A DNA stretch of 64,000 bases from an uncultured Actinomyces sp. (GTDB lineage: Bacteria; Actinomycetota; Actinomycetes; Actinomycetales; Actinomycetaceae): NCBI GenBank assembly GCA_938014245.1, contig CALLSD010000062.1, forward strand, positions 62,001-126,000. The letters are read 5' to 3'. Shown here in pieces: positions 26,039 through 36,269 of the stretch. Below the pieces are notes generated by a model, which saw nothing but the letters and a program-made list of their open reading frames with translations, had not been told where the DNA came from and made no database searches. The translations under genes and the position numbers were made by a program. Each line of letters opens with the position of its first letter. The stretch's first letter is position 1.

Positions 26039-27151
26039 GTGCAATCAACGAACGGGACTCAGGTGGTGACTACCCTCGTCCATGCTGCCCGGAAAGGCAC
26101 TCATCCGTGGTGGCATTCGCCGGCGATTTGCCGCATCCCCCGTCGCGTCGACCATGATCTTGCTCGCCAGCTCAGCGAAGAGGCAATCCGCTTTGCTCGC
26201 GTGGGCGTTGATGCTCTCTTGCTTTCTCCGATCCCCCAGATGATCTGGGGCGTCAATCCAGAACTTGTTTCTCTGGTCAAGCGTTTCCACAGGGTCGGTG
26301 TCAAGATCATCGTTCATCTTCCTGGTTCAGCTGATTGGAATACCTACGATTTCAACGGTCCTTACTCCGCCGATGAGACGGTGACAACTCTGCTTGGCCG
26401 CGTGCGAGCATGCGTAGATGCAGGCGTCGACGGGATCGACTTTGGGACTCTGCCGTTCATTCACTATGGGCCGGATTCAGTTGAACGCCGAGAGTTCATG
26501 CATCTCTTGCGCGTGGTCATGGCCGAGGTAGCTAACACTGATACCTTGCCTATTCTGACTTCAAGTTTGCCCCACATGGACGACTCGGATTTGCAAGAGA
26601 TTCTTCAAGAATCCTGGTTCCATCACCTGCGTAATGACACTCTCCTTGACATCGAGTGGAAGAACCCACAGCTGTGCGATGCTATCGCGAATTCTTTCGC
26701 CAACCGCGACCCTGTGGGGCACGTGGCCGCTTGGCCTGCGCTTCCCTACGATGACAGTGAGATTCATCGTGCACACACTCTTTTCGCCCTAGCCCTTCCG
26801 GGAGCTACTTATTTCGATTCGCCGTCAAAAGACACCATTTCCAGTTCCTTTGTATTGATGGTCCAGCAAGCTTTGCGTACGCGCGAAGAGCACGGAATGG
26901 GAACGGGCTCTCTTGCCCATGTACGAGGCCTGCCCTGGGCTGGTCCGGATTGCTTGGTTCACATGAGTGCTCAGGTTTTAGTTGTTTTCAACACATCAGA
27001 TACCACCGTTGTTGTTCCTTCCGAACACCGTCCGTTGGTGTCAACGGGAGTTCTACCAACTTCCTTTGCGTCTGATACTCCACTAGCCCCTGGCCAGTGC
27101 GCCTGGTTTGAAACCGCACGCATTCACCCGCGCGCGTTTGCCACGGAATAA
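26039..27151 (+). CDS. Degenerate GH13 (alpha-amylase family)-like protein
   Basis: 370 residues. GTG start without a clear ribosome site, possibly leaderless. THPWWHSPAICRIPRRV and RVGVDALLLSPIPQMIWG mirror the WWxxAxxYQxxPRSF and LGVDAIWLSP openings of alpha-glucosidases, and FALALPGATYF matches the late LPGTPYxY strand. Where active enzymes have GVDGFRxD the protein has GVDGIDFG, losing the Arg and the nucleophile Asp. The NHDxxR site reads PYDDSE. It should therefore be catalytically dead, perhaps a binding or regulatory protein. It is too short for a full three-domain enzyme. Confidence 0.65.
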   Translation: MQSTNGTQVVTTLVHAARKGTHPWWHSPAICRIPRRVDHDLARQLSEEAIRFARVGVDALLLSPIPQMIWGVNPELVSLVKRFHRVGVKIIVHLPGSADWNTYDFNGPYSADETVTTLLGRVRACVDAGVDGIDFGTLPFIHYGPDSVERREFMHLLRVVMAEVANTDTLPILTSSLPHMDDSDLQEILQESWFHHLRNDTLLDIEWKNPQLCDAIANSFANRDPVGHVAAWPALPYDDSEIHRAHTLFALALPGATYFDSPSKDTISSSFVLMVQQALRTREEHGMGTGSLAHVRGLPWAGPDCLVHMSAQVLVVFNTSDTTVVVPSEHRPLVSTGVLPTSFASDTPLAPGQCAWFETARIHPRAFATE

Positions 27152-27204
27152 GCATTGGACTGCCCGTACACTTAAAACACTGTTCCATCACACCTGGAGA
27201 CTAC

Positions 27205-27780
27205 GTGGACTTCATTAAGCGACTTCTCGCGATTTTCATCCAGGCCGCAGGCCAGAGCGTCCAAGACGAAATGCGCTCATCGAAGCGCCGCTCACGCTCA
27301 TCTTCTTCCCGCAGCGCAGGAACTCAGGCTCATTCACCCAAGGCTCGCACGGCCGCGGGAACAGAAAACAAGGTCTGGGACGTACGCACGCTCGGCTTGC
27401 CACCTTTCCAATACGCACCTAATCCCGATGGCGACGCGGATCCGGGCGAAGTCGTGTGGACTTGGGTCTCCTACGAAGATGACCCCAGCCAAGGCAAGGA
27501 TCGTCCCGTCGTTGTCCTTGCGCGCGTGCCTGAAGGCCTTGTCGTCGCACAGCTCACTTCTAAGGATCACCGTAAGGACGCCGAGCAAGAGGCACATTGG
27601 GGACGCTATTGGTTCCCCATCGGCACCGGCGCGTGGGATTCGCAGGGACGTCCCAGTCAGGTGCGCTTGGACCGCCTTCTCATCGTCGACCCTGCAGATG
27701 TTCGCCGCGAAGGTGCAACCGTCGATCACTCAACCTATAACGCCGTGTGCGATGCCTTGCGCGCACACTGGAATGCCTAA
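27205..27780 (+). CDS. Solitary PemK/MazF-like protein
   Basis: 191 residues, GTG with GGAG at 6-base spacing. An N-terminal hydrophobic/amphipathic helix (MDFIKRLLAIFIQAAG) and a Ser/Arg-rich linker precede the PemK/MazF-like fold (about 75-190): PGEVVWTWVSYEDDPSQGKDRPVVVLAR, then VAQLTSKDH and SQVRLDRLLIVDP. MazF toxins cut mRNA, but no antitoxin gene adjoins this one. The N-terminal extension is unlike classical toxins. Similar solitary copies are common in actinobacteria and their role is unsettled. It precedes the HerA-like gene on the same strand by 32 bases. Confidence 0.75.
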   Translation: MDFIKRLLAIFIQAAGQSVQDEMRSSKRRSRSSSSRSAGTQAHSPKARTAAGTENKVWDVRTLGLPPFQYAPNPDGDADPGEVVWTWVSYEDDPSQGKDRPVVVLARVPEGLVVAQLTSKDHRKDAEQEAHWGRYWFPIGTGAWDSQGRPSQVRLDRLLIVDPADVRREGATVDHSTYNAVCDALRAHWNA

Positions 27781-27812
27781 GTTTTCTCCCCATAACACTG
27801 CGAGGACGAACC

Positions 27813-29729
<1,917 letters not shown>

Positions 29730-29905
29730 ATTCAGAGATTTCGGGCATTTCTCGACACTTTATCGACGACCTGTCACAACCCCTGTCGGATATTTCACCT
29801 TACGACGCGAAAGGGAATGAAATCGACAAAAATGGAGTTGTCAGAAGTGATGGCAATGGTGCGTCCCTCATGGGCGCATCTATAGATAGGTTTTAGGAGA
29901 ACAAT

Positions 29906-30361
29906 ATGACTCAAGCACACCCCGTTGTTGCAGCAGCTCTTCAGCAGGCTCTCGTTGATTTGACCGATCTGTCACTTCAGGGCAAGCAGGCTCACTGGAA
30001 CATCGAAGGCCCCGGCTTCCGTTCGCTCCACCTGCACCTGGACGAGATCATCGACGAGGTTCGCCTTGCTGCTGATGATGTCGCCGAGCGCATGGCAGCA
30101 ATTGAAGTTGCCCCTGATGGCCGCGCAGCGACCGTCGCAGCAACCTCGCTGGTTGACCCGATGGAGCCCGGCTTCCTGCCCACCGATAAGACCGCTCGTC
30201 AGTACGAGGAGCGCCTGCTGGGCGTTGCCGAGCGCATCAAGGCAACCCTGGATCCGGTGGACGAGCACGATCACCTGTCCAACGACCTGCTGACCGGCAT
30301 TGCAACCGGCCTGGAGAAGCAGGCCTGGATGCTGCGCGCAGCAACCAAGGATCTCAACTGA
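29906..30361 (+). CDS. dps: Dps-family ferritin (DNA-binding protein from starved cells)
   Basis: 151 residues, AGGAG 6 bases before ATG. The Dps ferroxidase signature HWNIEGPGFRSLHLHLDEIIDE gives His30, His42 and Asp46 with partner residues near Asp57 and Glu61. Twelve subunits would form a shell that oxidises and stores iron and protects DNA. There is no long Lys-rich tail, so DNA binding is uncertain. The 170-base upstream region is AT-rich but I could not recognise an iron or peroxide regulator site. A strong terminator follows. Confidence 0.93.
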   Translation: MTQAHPVVAAALQQALVDLTDLSLQGKQAHWNIEGPGFRSLHLHLDEIIDEVRLAADDVAERMAAIEVAPDGRAATVAATSLVDPMEPGFLPTDKTARQYEERLLGVAERIKATLDPVDEHDHLSNDLLTGIATGLEKQAWMLRAATKDLN

Positions 30362-30381
30362 TTATTTGAGTTTCGCTTCAA

Positions 30382-30416
30382 GTGGGGGCACCTCTTCGGA
30401 GGCGCCCCCACTTTTG
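30382..30416 (+). terminator. Rho-independent terminator of dps
   Basis: GTGGGGGCACCTC / GAGGCGCCCCCAC stem (one internal mismatch) with a TTCG tetraloop, followed by TTTTGT. Confidence 0.92.
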
Positions 30417-30499
30417 TCTCTTGAGGTCTATTCCCCTTGAGACACGAAAAAACTAAACTATCGAGTACCGTGATTCCCCGAGCTCAATGGAGGCTCGCC

Positions 30500-30763
30500 A
30501 TGTCCACAATTCCTGCCACGAAATCAAAGACAACAACCCACATCGGGACTGCGATTTCCTTCGTCATTGCGGCCTCGCTCGTCATCTTTTCGTTGATCAC
30601 CGGCACAGCGACCGTCATCTGGGTGTGTATGTTGGGCGTCCCGACACTTGCGTGGGCAATTTATCGGCGCTCATGGCTTGCAGCAGTGCTTGGGCTCATT
30701 GAAGTCTTCTGGATCTTCATTGTCCTTGCGCTGGGAAACCTGATCTACGGAAGCGCAATCTAG
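30500..30763 (+). CDS. Small membrane protein, function unknown
   Basis: The ATG at 30500 with GGAGG 6-7 bases upstream fixes the start; the longer frame from 30437 has no site. 87 residues with a short polar N-terminus (MSTIPATKSKTTTH) and three closely packed hydrophobic segments (about 16-34, 36-52, 58-80). No recognised domain. It converges on aroD with 12 bases between stops. Confidence 0.65.
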   Translation: MSTIPATKSKTTTHIGTAISFVIAASLVIFSLITGTATVIWVCMLGVPTLAWAIYRRSWLAAVLGLIEVFWIFIVLALGNLIYGSAI

Positions 30764-30775
30764 CCGCGGAGAGGC

Positions 30776-31633
30776 TCAGCTCCGCCCGAGCCTCTCCGCC
30801 AATTCCCGCGCACCCCACTGACCGGGCGCGCTCTCGCGGCCACTCACGGCCACGAAAGAAGCGACTCCCCCATCTTCAGGTTGAGTCGCACGCGTCTGGC
30901 GGCCAAATTCACCCATCGCTAAGACGATTGACGGGGCCGCCACGTACTCGGACGCCCACCTCTGCACCAATTCAACATTGAGTGCATCTCGCTCCGAATT
31001 GGCCAAAACCGCAAGCTTTGCAACGTCTGCACCCAAAGCTGCCATGGTTTCCAGAAGCTCTCGCATGATCTCCGATTCGGGAGTCACCTCGAAGTCATGG
31101 AAGGACATGATGACCTTCGCACCCGCGGCGTGTGCCTTCTCCGTCAATGCAGGCGCAGCCGGCGCCATTTCCACATCTACCGCATCCATTCCACACTCGG
31201 CCAGCAGCTCAACGATCTGGCCATAAACCGGCGTTGAAACTTCAGCATTCCCGCCTTGAGCAACTGTGCGAACAGTAGCTAAAACAGGAACATCCGAAGC
31301 CCCCAAGATCTCTGCCGCAGACCTTGAAATTTCTTCGCGGGCCTGGTCACTCAGTTCTTCACCTGAAAGCCCCCTAAGAACATCCAAGTAGTCCACACGC
31401 CACTCGAACATATCGTGCGGCTCCGATGCGGCGGCCCCGATCTGTTCAACGACTCCACGCGCGTCCCCCGCCATCAGAGGAACAATGAAAACCACCGGCT
31501 GCCCACCGCCCAGAAATACTCGGCCTCGTGGAGGAATAGCTCCCGCAGGATCAAGCAATCCCGCGCCCAGACCCGAAGGTGCTGCGCCGTAGGCCTCGCC
31601 CAAATCACTGCGTCCAATAACAACAGGTTCCAT
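30776..31633 (-). CDS. aroD: Type I 3-dehydroquinate dehydratase
   Basis: The ATG at 31633 (MEPVVIGRSDLG) with GAGGGG upstream is preferred. 285 residues in the TIM-barrel class I pattern: FEWRVDYLDVL, VLATVRT, VDVEMAPAAP, KVIMSFHDFEVTP (catalytic His) and GADVAKLAVLA (Schiff-base Lys), with SIVLAMGEFGRQTR at the end. It removes water from 3-dehydroquinate in the shikimate pathway. It lies 25 bases after dusB on the same strand, so glyQS-dusB-aroD is a likely transcript. Other aro genes are not nearby. Confidence 0.92.
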   Translation of the reverse strand: MEPVVIGRSDLGEAYGAAPSGLGAGLLDPAGAIPPRGRVFLGGGQPVVFIVPLMAGDARGVVEQIGAAASEPHDMFEWRVDYLDVLRGLSGEELSDQAREEISRSAAEILGASDVPVLATVRTVAQGGNAEVSTPVYGQIVELLAECGMDAVDVEMAPAAPALTEKAHAAGAKVIMSFHDFEVTPESEIMRELLETMAALGADVAKLAVLANSERDALNVELVQRWASEYVAAPSIVLAMGEFGRQTRATQPEDGGVASFVAVSGRESAPGQWGARELAERLGRS

Positions 31634-31658
31634 GACGTCCCCTCTACTAAGCAGCCCT

Positions 31659-32981
31659 TTAGTAGCCAACTTCTGCATGATGAATCGACGCCCGCTCGGC
31701 GTCCGTCAAATAACGGTGTTCCAACCAGCCGTCAGGCAGGTGCGGGGTCTTCTCTCCCCCAGCGCGCCCACGAGGCCCTCGCGCGGCCTCGGGAAAATCC
31801 TGGTCAAGGTCCAAATCGGCCAGGCGATCGCTCAGTTCATCAAGCGTAGAGACCATCCCCAGCGCGTGGCGCTGCGGCCCACCCACCTTGAAACCACGCA
31901 GGTACCAGCCGATGTGCTTACGCATTTCGCGCATCGCGCGGTCTTCGTCGCCTTCTTCTTCCACGCACCAACGAGCATGGGTTTCGATGATAGCGGCAAC
32001 CTCGCGAAGTGAAGGTGCGGGGAAAGCCGGCCGCCCGTGGTAGGCGGCCACGATATCGCGGAAAATCCACGGTCGTCCCTGCGCACCTCGGCCAACAGAA
32101 ATGCCATCGCATCCGGTCTGGTACGTCATCGCGATCGCATCCGCGGCCTCGAAAACGTCACCATTACCGAAGACCGGAATATCCAGGGCTTCCTTAACGC
32201 GCGCAATGTAATCCCAGTGCGCTTGGCCCGCGTAGTGCTGGGTTTGGGTGCGCGCGTGGATCGTCACGGCTGCCGCACCAAGTTCTTGGGCGATCTGCGC
32301 GGCCTCGAGGCCGGTCTCATGCCCGCTATCAATTCCCATGCGGATCTTCACCGTCACCGGGATCTCGCGGCCACGCGCATCCCCGCTCACGCGCGCCTGC
32401 GTGACAACGGCGCGTAGCAGGTCGGTATAGAGGTCCCGTTTCCACGGAAGCGCCGCTCCCCCGCCCTTGCGCGTCACTTTGGGCACCGGGCAGCCGAAGT
32501 TGAGGTCGATATGATCGGCGTACTCGCCTTCGATCATGATCTGGGTTGCGCGCGCCATAACCTGTGGGTTCACGCCGTAGAGCTGCACAGAGCGCACGCG
32601 TTCGGCAGGGTCAGGGCGAATCATCGCCATCGTGCGCGCGCTTCCCTCAACGAGGGCTCGCGAGGTCACCATCTCCATGACGTACAGGCCCGCCGGAGCA
32701 TCGACGTGGGGCGTCAGTTGCTCTCCCGCGCCGCTTTCTTTCCCAACTTCCGAGGCCGCGGTCGGGCGAGCGCTTTCAGTAGTGCCGGGAAGAGCAGCCG
32801 GGCTGGGCGTGCCAGTCAGGGGCGAAGGCCCACCCAAGGCCTCTTCACCAAACATGCGACACAGGCGGCGGAAGGGGGCATCCGTCACTCCTGCCATCGG
32901 TGCCAAGACGACGGGAGTAAACAGCCGCAGTGGCCCAACCTGCAAGCAGGCTGGGCCACTAGCGTGAGACTGCGAGGTCAC
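31659..32981 (-). CDS. dusB: tRNA-dihydrouridine synthase (DusB type)
   Basis: 440 residues, GTG start abutting the glyQS stop (TGAGTG) with GGGAG upstream. FMN-binding TIM barrel: VVLAPMAGVTDAPFRRLCR, then catalytic Cys in DHIDLNFGCPVPKVTRKGGGAAL, VKIRMGIDSGH, ITVHAR-like VTIHARTQTQHY and NGDVFEAADAIAM. It reduces uridines in tRNA D-loops. A low-complexity insert of about 50 residues (47-98, Pro/Ser/Thr/Glu-rich) splits the segment after the first barrel helix and is absent from ordinary DusB proteins. The C-terminal tail is also longer than usual. Confidence 0.94.
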   Translation of the reverse strand: MTSQSHASGPACLQVGPLRLFTPVVLAPMAGVTDAPFRRLCRMFGEEALGGPSPLTGTPSPAALPGTTESARPTAASEVGKESGAGEQLTPHVDAPAGLYVMEMVTSRALVEGSARTMAMIRPDPAERVRSVQLYGVNPQVMARATQIMIEGEYADHIDLNFGCPVPKVTRKGGGAALPWKRDLYTDLLRAVVTQARVSGDARGREIPVTVKIRMGIDSGHETGLEAAQIAQELGAAAVTIHARTQTQHYAGQAHWDYIARVKEALDIPVFGNGDVFEAADAIAMTYQTGCDGISVGRGAQGRPWIFRDIVAAYHGRPAFPAPSLREVAAIIETHARWCVEEEGDEDRAMREMRKHIGWYLRGFKVGGPQRHALGMVSTLDELSDRLADLDLDQDFPEAARGPRGRAGGEKTPHLPDGWLEHRYLTDAERASIHHAEVGY

Positions 32982-34376
32982 TCAGCAAACTCCCAAGCGC
33001 TCAATCAGGTAGGACTTGACCTGGTCGAGCGGGATACGGACCTGCTCCATCGAGTCACGCTCACGAATGGTGACGGCGTGATCCTCAACGGAATCGAAGT
33101 CGTAGGTGATGCAGTAGGGGGTGCCGATCTCATCCTGGCGACGGTAACGGCGGCCAACGGCACCGGCATCGTCGTACTCGATGTTCCACAGGTCGCGCAG
33201 TTCTTCTGCAAGGGCCTGCGCCGGTCCGGTCAGTTCTTCCTTGCGCGACAGGGGCAGGACAGCGACCTTGACGGGAGCCAGACGCGGGTCGAGCTTGAGG
33301 ACAACGCGCTTATCAACGCCGCCCTTTGCGTTGGGGGCTTCATCCTCGTGGTAGGCCTCGATGAGGAAGGCCATGAGGGAGCGAGTCAGGCCGGCGGAAG
33401 GCTCGATGACGTAGGGGGTCCAGCGCTCGCCAGTCGCCTGGTCGAAGTAGTCGAGCTTGGCGCCACTGGCCTCAGCGTGAACACCGAGGTCGTAGTCGGT
33501 ACGGTTGGCGATACCTTCGAGCTCACCCCATTCAGAGTTCTGGAAACCGAAGCGGTATTCTAGGTCAACAGTGCGCTTGGAGTAGTGCGAGAGCTTTTCC
33601 TTGGGGTGCTCGTATTCACGCAGGTTTTCGGGATCAATTCCTAGGCCGACGTACCATGCCTTGCGGTAGTCGATCCAGTACTGGTGCCATTCTTCATCAG
33701 TTCCCGGCTCGCAGAAGAACTCAAGTTCCATCTGCTCAAATTCGCGGGTACGGAAGATGAAGTTACCGGGGGTAATTTCATTGCGGAAAGACTTACCAAT
33801 CTGGCCGATACCAAAAGGCGGCTTCTTACGTGCCGCGGTCATGACATTGGCGAAGTTGACGAAGATTCCCTGTGCGGTTTCGGGACGCAGGTAGTGAAGG
33901 CCCGCCTCGTCATCAACGGGACCAAGGAAGGTCTTAAGCAAGCCCGAGAATGCTTTGGGTTCGGTCCACTGACCACGAACACCACAGTTGGGGCAAACTA
34001 CGTCTTCCAGCGACAGGGAGGATTCGTCAACGCCCTTCTTATCAGCCAGTTCTTCAATGAGCTGATCTTCGCGTTGACGCTTGTGGCAGTTCTGGCACTC
34101 GATGAGCGGGTCGGTGAAGGCCTTGACGTGTCCGGATGCAACCCACACCTCGCGGGGCAGGATTACCGAGGAGTCCAACCCGACGACGTCTGCGCGGCGG
34201 CGAACCATGTAGTTCCACCATTGGCGTTTGATGTTCTCTTTGAGTTCCACGCCCAGCGGGCCGTAGTCCCAGGCGGAGCGAGTACCGCCGTAAATTTCAC
34301 CGCAGGGGAAGACAAAGCCGCGGCGCTTGGCAAGAGAGATAACGGAATCAAGACGAGAGGTGGATGGCTGTGCCAC
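32982..34376 (-). CDS. glyQS: Glycine-tRNA ligase, alpha2 type
   Basis: The start GTG at 34376 (VAQPSTSRLDSVISLAKRRGF) has AAGGAG 6 bases upstream; the frame from 34430 has no such site. 464 residues: class II motif regions with RGFVFPCGEIYGGTRSAWDYGPLG, the zinc-type insert CQNCHKRQR...CPNCGVRGQW, RPETAQGIFVNF (motif 2), and the anticodon-binding domain at the C-terminus. It charges tRNA-Gly. Head of glyQS-dusB-aroD. No T-box consensus was seen upstream. Confidence 0.96.
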   Translation of the reverse strand: MAQPSTSRLDSVISLAKRRGFVFPCGEIYGGTRSAWDYGPLGVELKENIKRQWWNYMVRRRADVVGLDSSVILPREVWVASGHVKAFTDPLIECQNCHKRQREDQLIEELADKKGVDESSLSLEDVVCPNCGVRGQWTEPKAFSGLLKTFLGPVDDEAGLHYLRPETAQGIFVNFANVMTAARKKPPFGIGQIGKSFRNEITPGNFIFRTREFEQMELEFFCEPGTDEEWHQYWIDYRKAWYVGLGIDPENLREYEHPKEKLSHYSKRTVDLEYRFGFQNSEWGELEGIANRTDYDLGVHAEASGAKLDYFDQATGERWTPYVIEPSAGLTRSLMAFLIEAYHEDEAPNAKGGVDKRVVLKLDPRLAPVKVAVLPLSRKEELTGPAQALAEELRDLWNIEYDDAGAVGRRYRRQDEIGTPYCITYDFDSVEDHAVTIRERDSMEQVRIPLDQVKSYLIERLGVC

Positions 34377-34544
34377 GAAAACTCCTTTATTAGGGCTCAC
34401 CGCACCTGGCTGGCGCAGTGGTCTGTGCATATTTTAGCCGGTGGATGCTTGGGGGGCTTGAAGAGTGCCACGCGAGCCAGTAATTGCTGAAAAGTCAGCA
34501 GATTGCTTTGCATTATTCCCTTGTCATAGCATCAAGGCGTGCGC

Positions 34545-35465
34545 ATGGTGATTTCGACCTTGGCCTACACGATCCCGCGCGAAATGGTCATCGTGTGGGT
34601 TCTTGCTTTTGCTCTGCGTCTTGTTTTCATGTTATTTGTCGCATTCAGTAAGTCGCGTTTAGCGCAGCGAGCCTGGCCATTTACGAAGGTCCACACATTA
34701 GATCCGGCAAATTTTTTGCGCCTGTGCGCGTGGGCTTTGTTTGCACTGCTTGCTGGAATGACAGTTTTTGCCCGGCAACACGGCTTTAGCACGGATATCG
34801 TTCTTGCCCTTGGCTGGCTCACAATCACTTCAGTCCTTCTTATTCCCCTGTGCCATCTCCCTCTGAATTTTCCGACGTGGCTGGATCCCCGGTGGCACGA
34901 CAGTGTCCGCAAAGGCCTTGTTGACGAATTAGGAAATCTTCTTCCCCGCGGCGGCACAGTCCGTACCACTACAGAACTCACTTTGAGAGGTAGGCAAATA
35001 AGAGAGTTTTCGACTCGTATTGCCCTTCCTCTTGGCTGGCAGCGCGTTGAGGAAATGCCTTCTTATCTCACGCCTACTCCTTTGGCCCCCGTTGTTCTAG
35101 TCGCCCAAGGCCCCATGGATTACGAGAATCTGCGGCCATCAACGTTGTCCATCTGCGCGACTCCGGCCAGCAGCGAGCAACGTCTACCGCTGGGAACTTT
35201 AAGCGAGGCGATTGCGCGGCAGGTTCCGGGGTGGTTCACGCTTGACGAGATCACGCAGAGCAAGCCGAAAGCGTCCCTCATGTGCACGGGAACATACACT
35301 GATGAGGGCGTTTCCTTGACGGCTATTCAATGGTCATGGGTTGAAAAACTCGACTCGTCGACCTTCGTCAGGATCACCGCCACAGCAACAACAACGACGC
35401 GCATGTTTCCTGAGCATTTCAAGGATATGGGCAAGATGGTAACGAAGATCAGTGTGGCATTATGA
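34545..35465 (+). CDS. Unrecognised membrane protein, first gene of a three-gene cassette
   Basis: Start chosen at ATG 34545 with AAGG 7 bases upstream; the frame also opens at GTG 34539. About 306 residues. Three membrane helices (about 8-34, 58-78, 84-108) precede LPLNFPTWLDPRWHDSVRKGLVDELGNL and a soluble alpha/beta domain to the C-terminus. That domain has a VVLVAQGPMDYENL segment and a final SSTFVRITATATTT motif then a helix. The third gene (36270) is a clear paralogue over the last helix and whole soluble domain. The soluble fold recalls Mog1/PsbP-like LpqN proteins by pattern only. Function unknown. Confidence 0.6.
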   Translation: MVISTLAYTIPREMVIVWVLAFALRLVFMLFVAFSKSRLAQRAWPFTKVHTLDPANFLRLCAWALFALLAGMTVFARQHGFSTDIVLALGWLTITSVLLIPLCHLPLNFPTWLDPRWHDSVRKGLVDELGNLLPRGGTVRTTTELTLRGRQIREFSTRIALPLGWQRVEEMPSYLTPTPLAPVVLVAQGPMDYENLRPSTLSICATPASSEQRLPLGTLSEAIARQVPGWFTLDEITQSKPKASLMCTGTYTDEGVSLTAIQWSWVEKLDSSTFVRITATATTTTRMFPEHFKDMGKMVTKISVAL

Positions 35466-36250
35466 GCACTTTTTTCTCCGCTCCCCTCAGCCTGCCAACC
35501 GCCTCGGTTCCCGCGTTCATTGCTCTCGCGGGCCCCGAAGAGTCCGCACGGGAAGGTTTGTCGACGGAAGCCCAGATTGGCCTCGACAAGATTTTCGAGG
35601 CCGATGGTGCTTTGAGCGGGCAAGCGCAGATGCTCCTTGCACCGATCCGCAAGGACAGTACTCCCCTCACGCAATTTGCGCTGTCACCGCGTTATGCCTC
35701 TTCCGGAGTTCGCAGGCAGTGTGCCTTTATAGCTCCGGGACAGTCGACCATTCTCAGTAGTTTGAAAGAACCTGAAACAACCCAGGTTTATCTTGCAGAG
35801 ACGCACGATGTACCGCAGATCGTCGCAGAGTTTTCAACCTTTCCTTCCCTCAAGAATCGCTTCGATGGTCCCAAACGTGTGCCCATCGAGTTCATTGATG
35901 CGGCAAATTCCGGTGATGCCTTGGCCGCGCATGACATCCTCCTTGAAGAGTTACAGAAATCGAAGAAGAGGTCGTCTTTTACTCGCCTAGTCAGGGAAAA
36001 GAACTGGGAATATGCCGTGTGGACAAGCTGGATGCGAAGCCCGCAGGGCTATCATGTGCACCGCAGCTACACTGTTCTCTCTGTTCCCTGGGCGGCATAC
36101 GTGGTGAGTGCGCGCACGCTTCCCGAGAGCTATCTGACGCAGCCCTCCAATGCGCCAGATTTTGCTCAAACTTCAGGCACGGTAGGAGACTTGGAGAAGT
36201 GCACGCGAACAGAGCTGTGGGCAAAGCTCGCACCTTTTGTCGTGCCCTAG
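35462..36250 (+). CDS. Unrecognised soluble protein, middle gene of the three-gene cassette
   Basis: 262 residues, ATG overlapping the previous stop (ATGA). No signal peptide or membrane helix, so it should be cytoplasmic. An N-terminal part with LPTASVPAFIALAGPEE is followed by a charged middle (LLEELQKSKKRSSFTRLVREKNWEYAVWTSW). SYTVLSVPWAAYVVSARTL is weakly like the TVIQWVW...FVVITATATT strand pair of its neighbours. No named family recognised. Coupling to the first gene and a 19-base gap to the third indicate one operon. Confidence 0.6.
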   Translation: MSTFFSAPLSLPTASVPAFIALAGPEESAREGLSTEAQIGLDKIFEADGALSGQAQMLLAPIRKDSTPLTQFALSPRYASSGVRRQCAFIAPGQSTILSSLKEPETTQVYLAETHDVPQIVAEFSTFPSLKNRFDGPKRVPIEFIDAANSGDALAAHDILLEELQKSKKRSSFTRLVREKNWEYAVWTSWMRSPQGYHVHRSYTVLSVPWAAYVVSARTLPESYLTQPSNAPDFAQTSGTVGDLEKCTRTELWAKLAPFVVP

Positions 36251-36269
36251 GAAGTGTGGAGAGCAAATC

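Noticed and set aside
29730..29905. Iron or peroxide regulator site before dps
   Set aside because: No DtxR/IdeR-like 19-bp palindrome or PerR box recognised; only AT-rich sequence and TATAGAT near 29879.
34377..34544. T-box riboswitch before glyQS
   Set aside because: No T-box core consensus (AGGGTGGNACCGCG-like) or specifier stem seen on the minus strand.
35462..36250. Middle cassette protein as an ESX/type VII secretion EspG-like chaperone
   Set aside because: Size is similar but no WXG100, PE/PPE or EccC genes lie in the window and no EspG motif was recognised.
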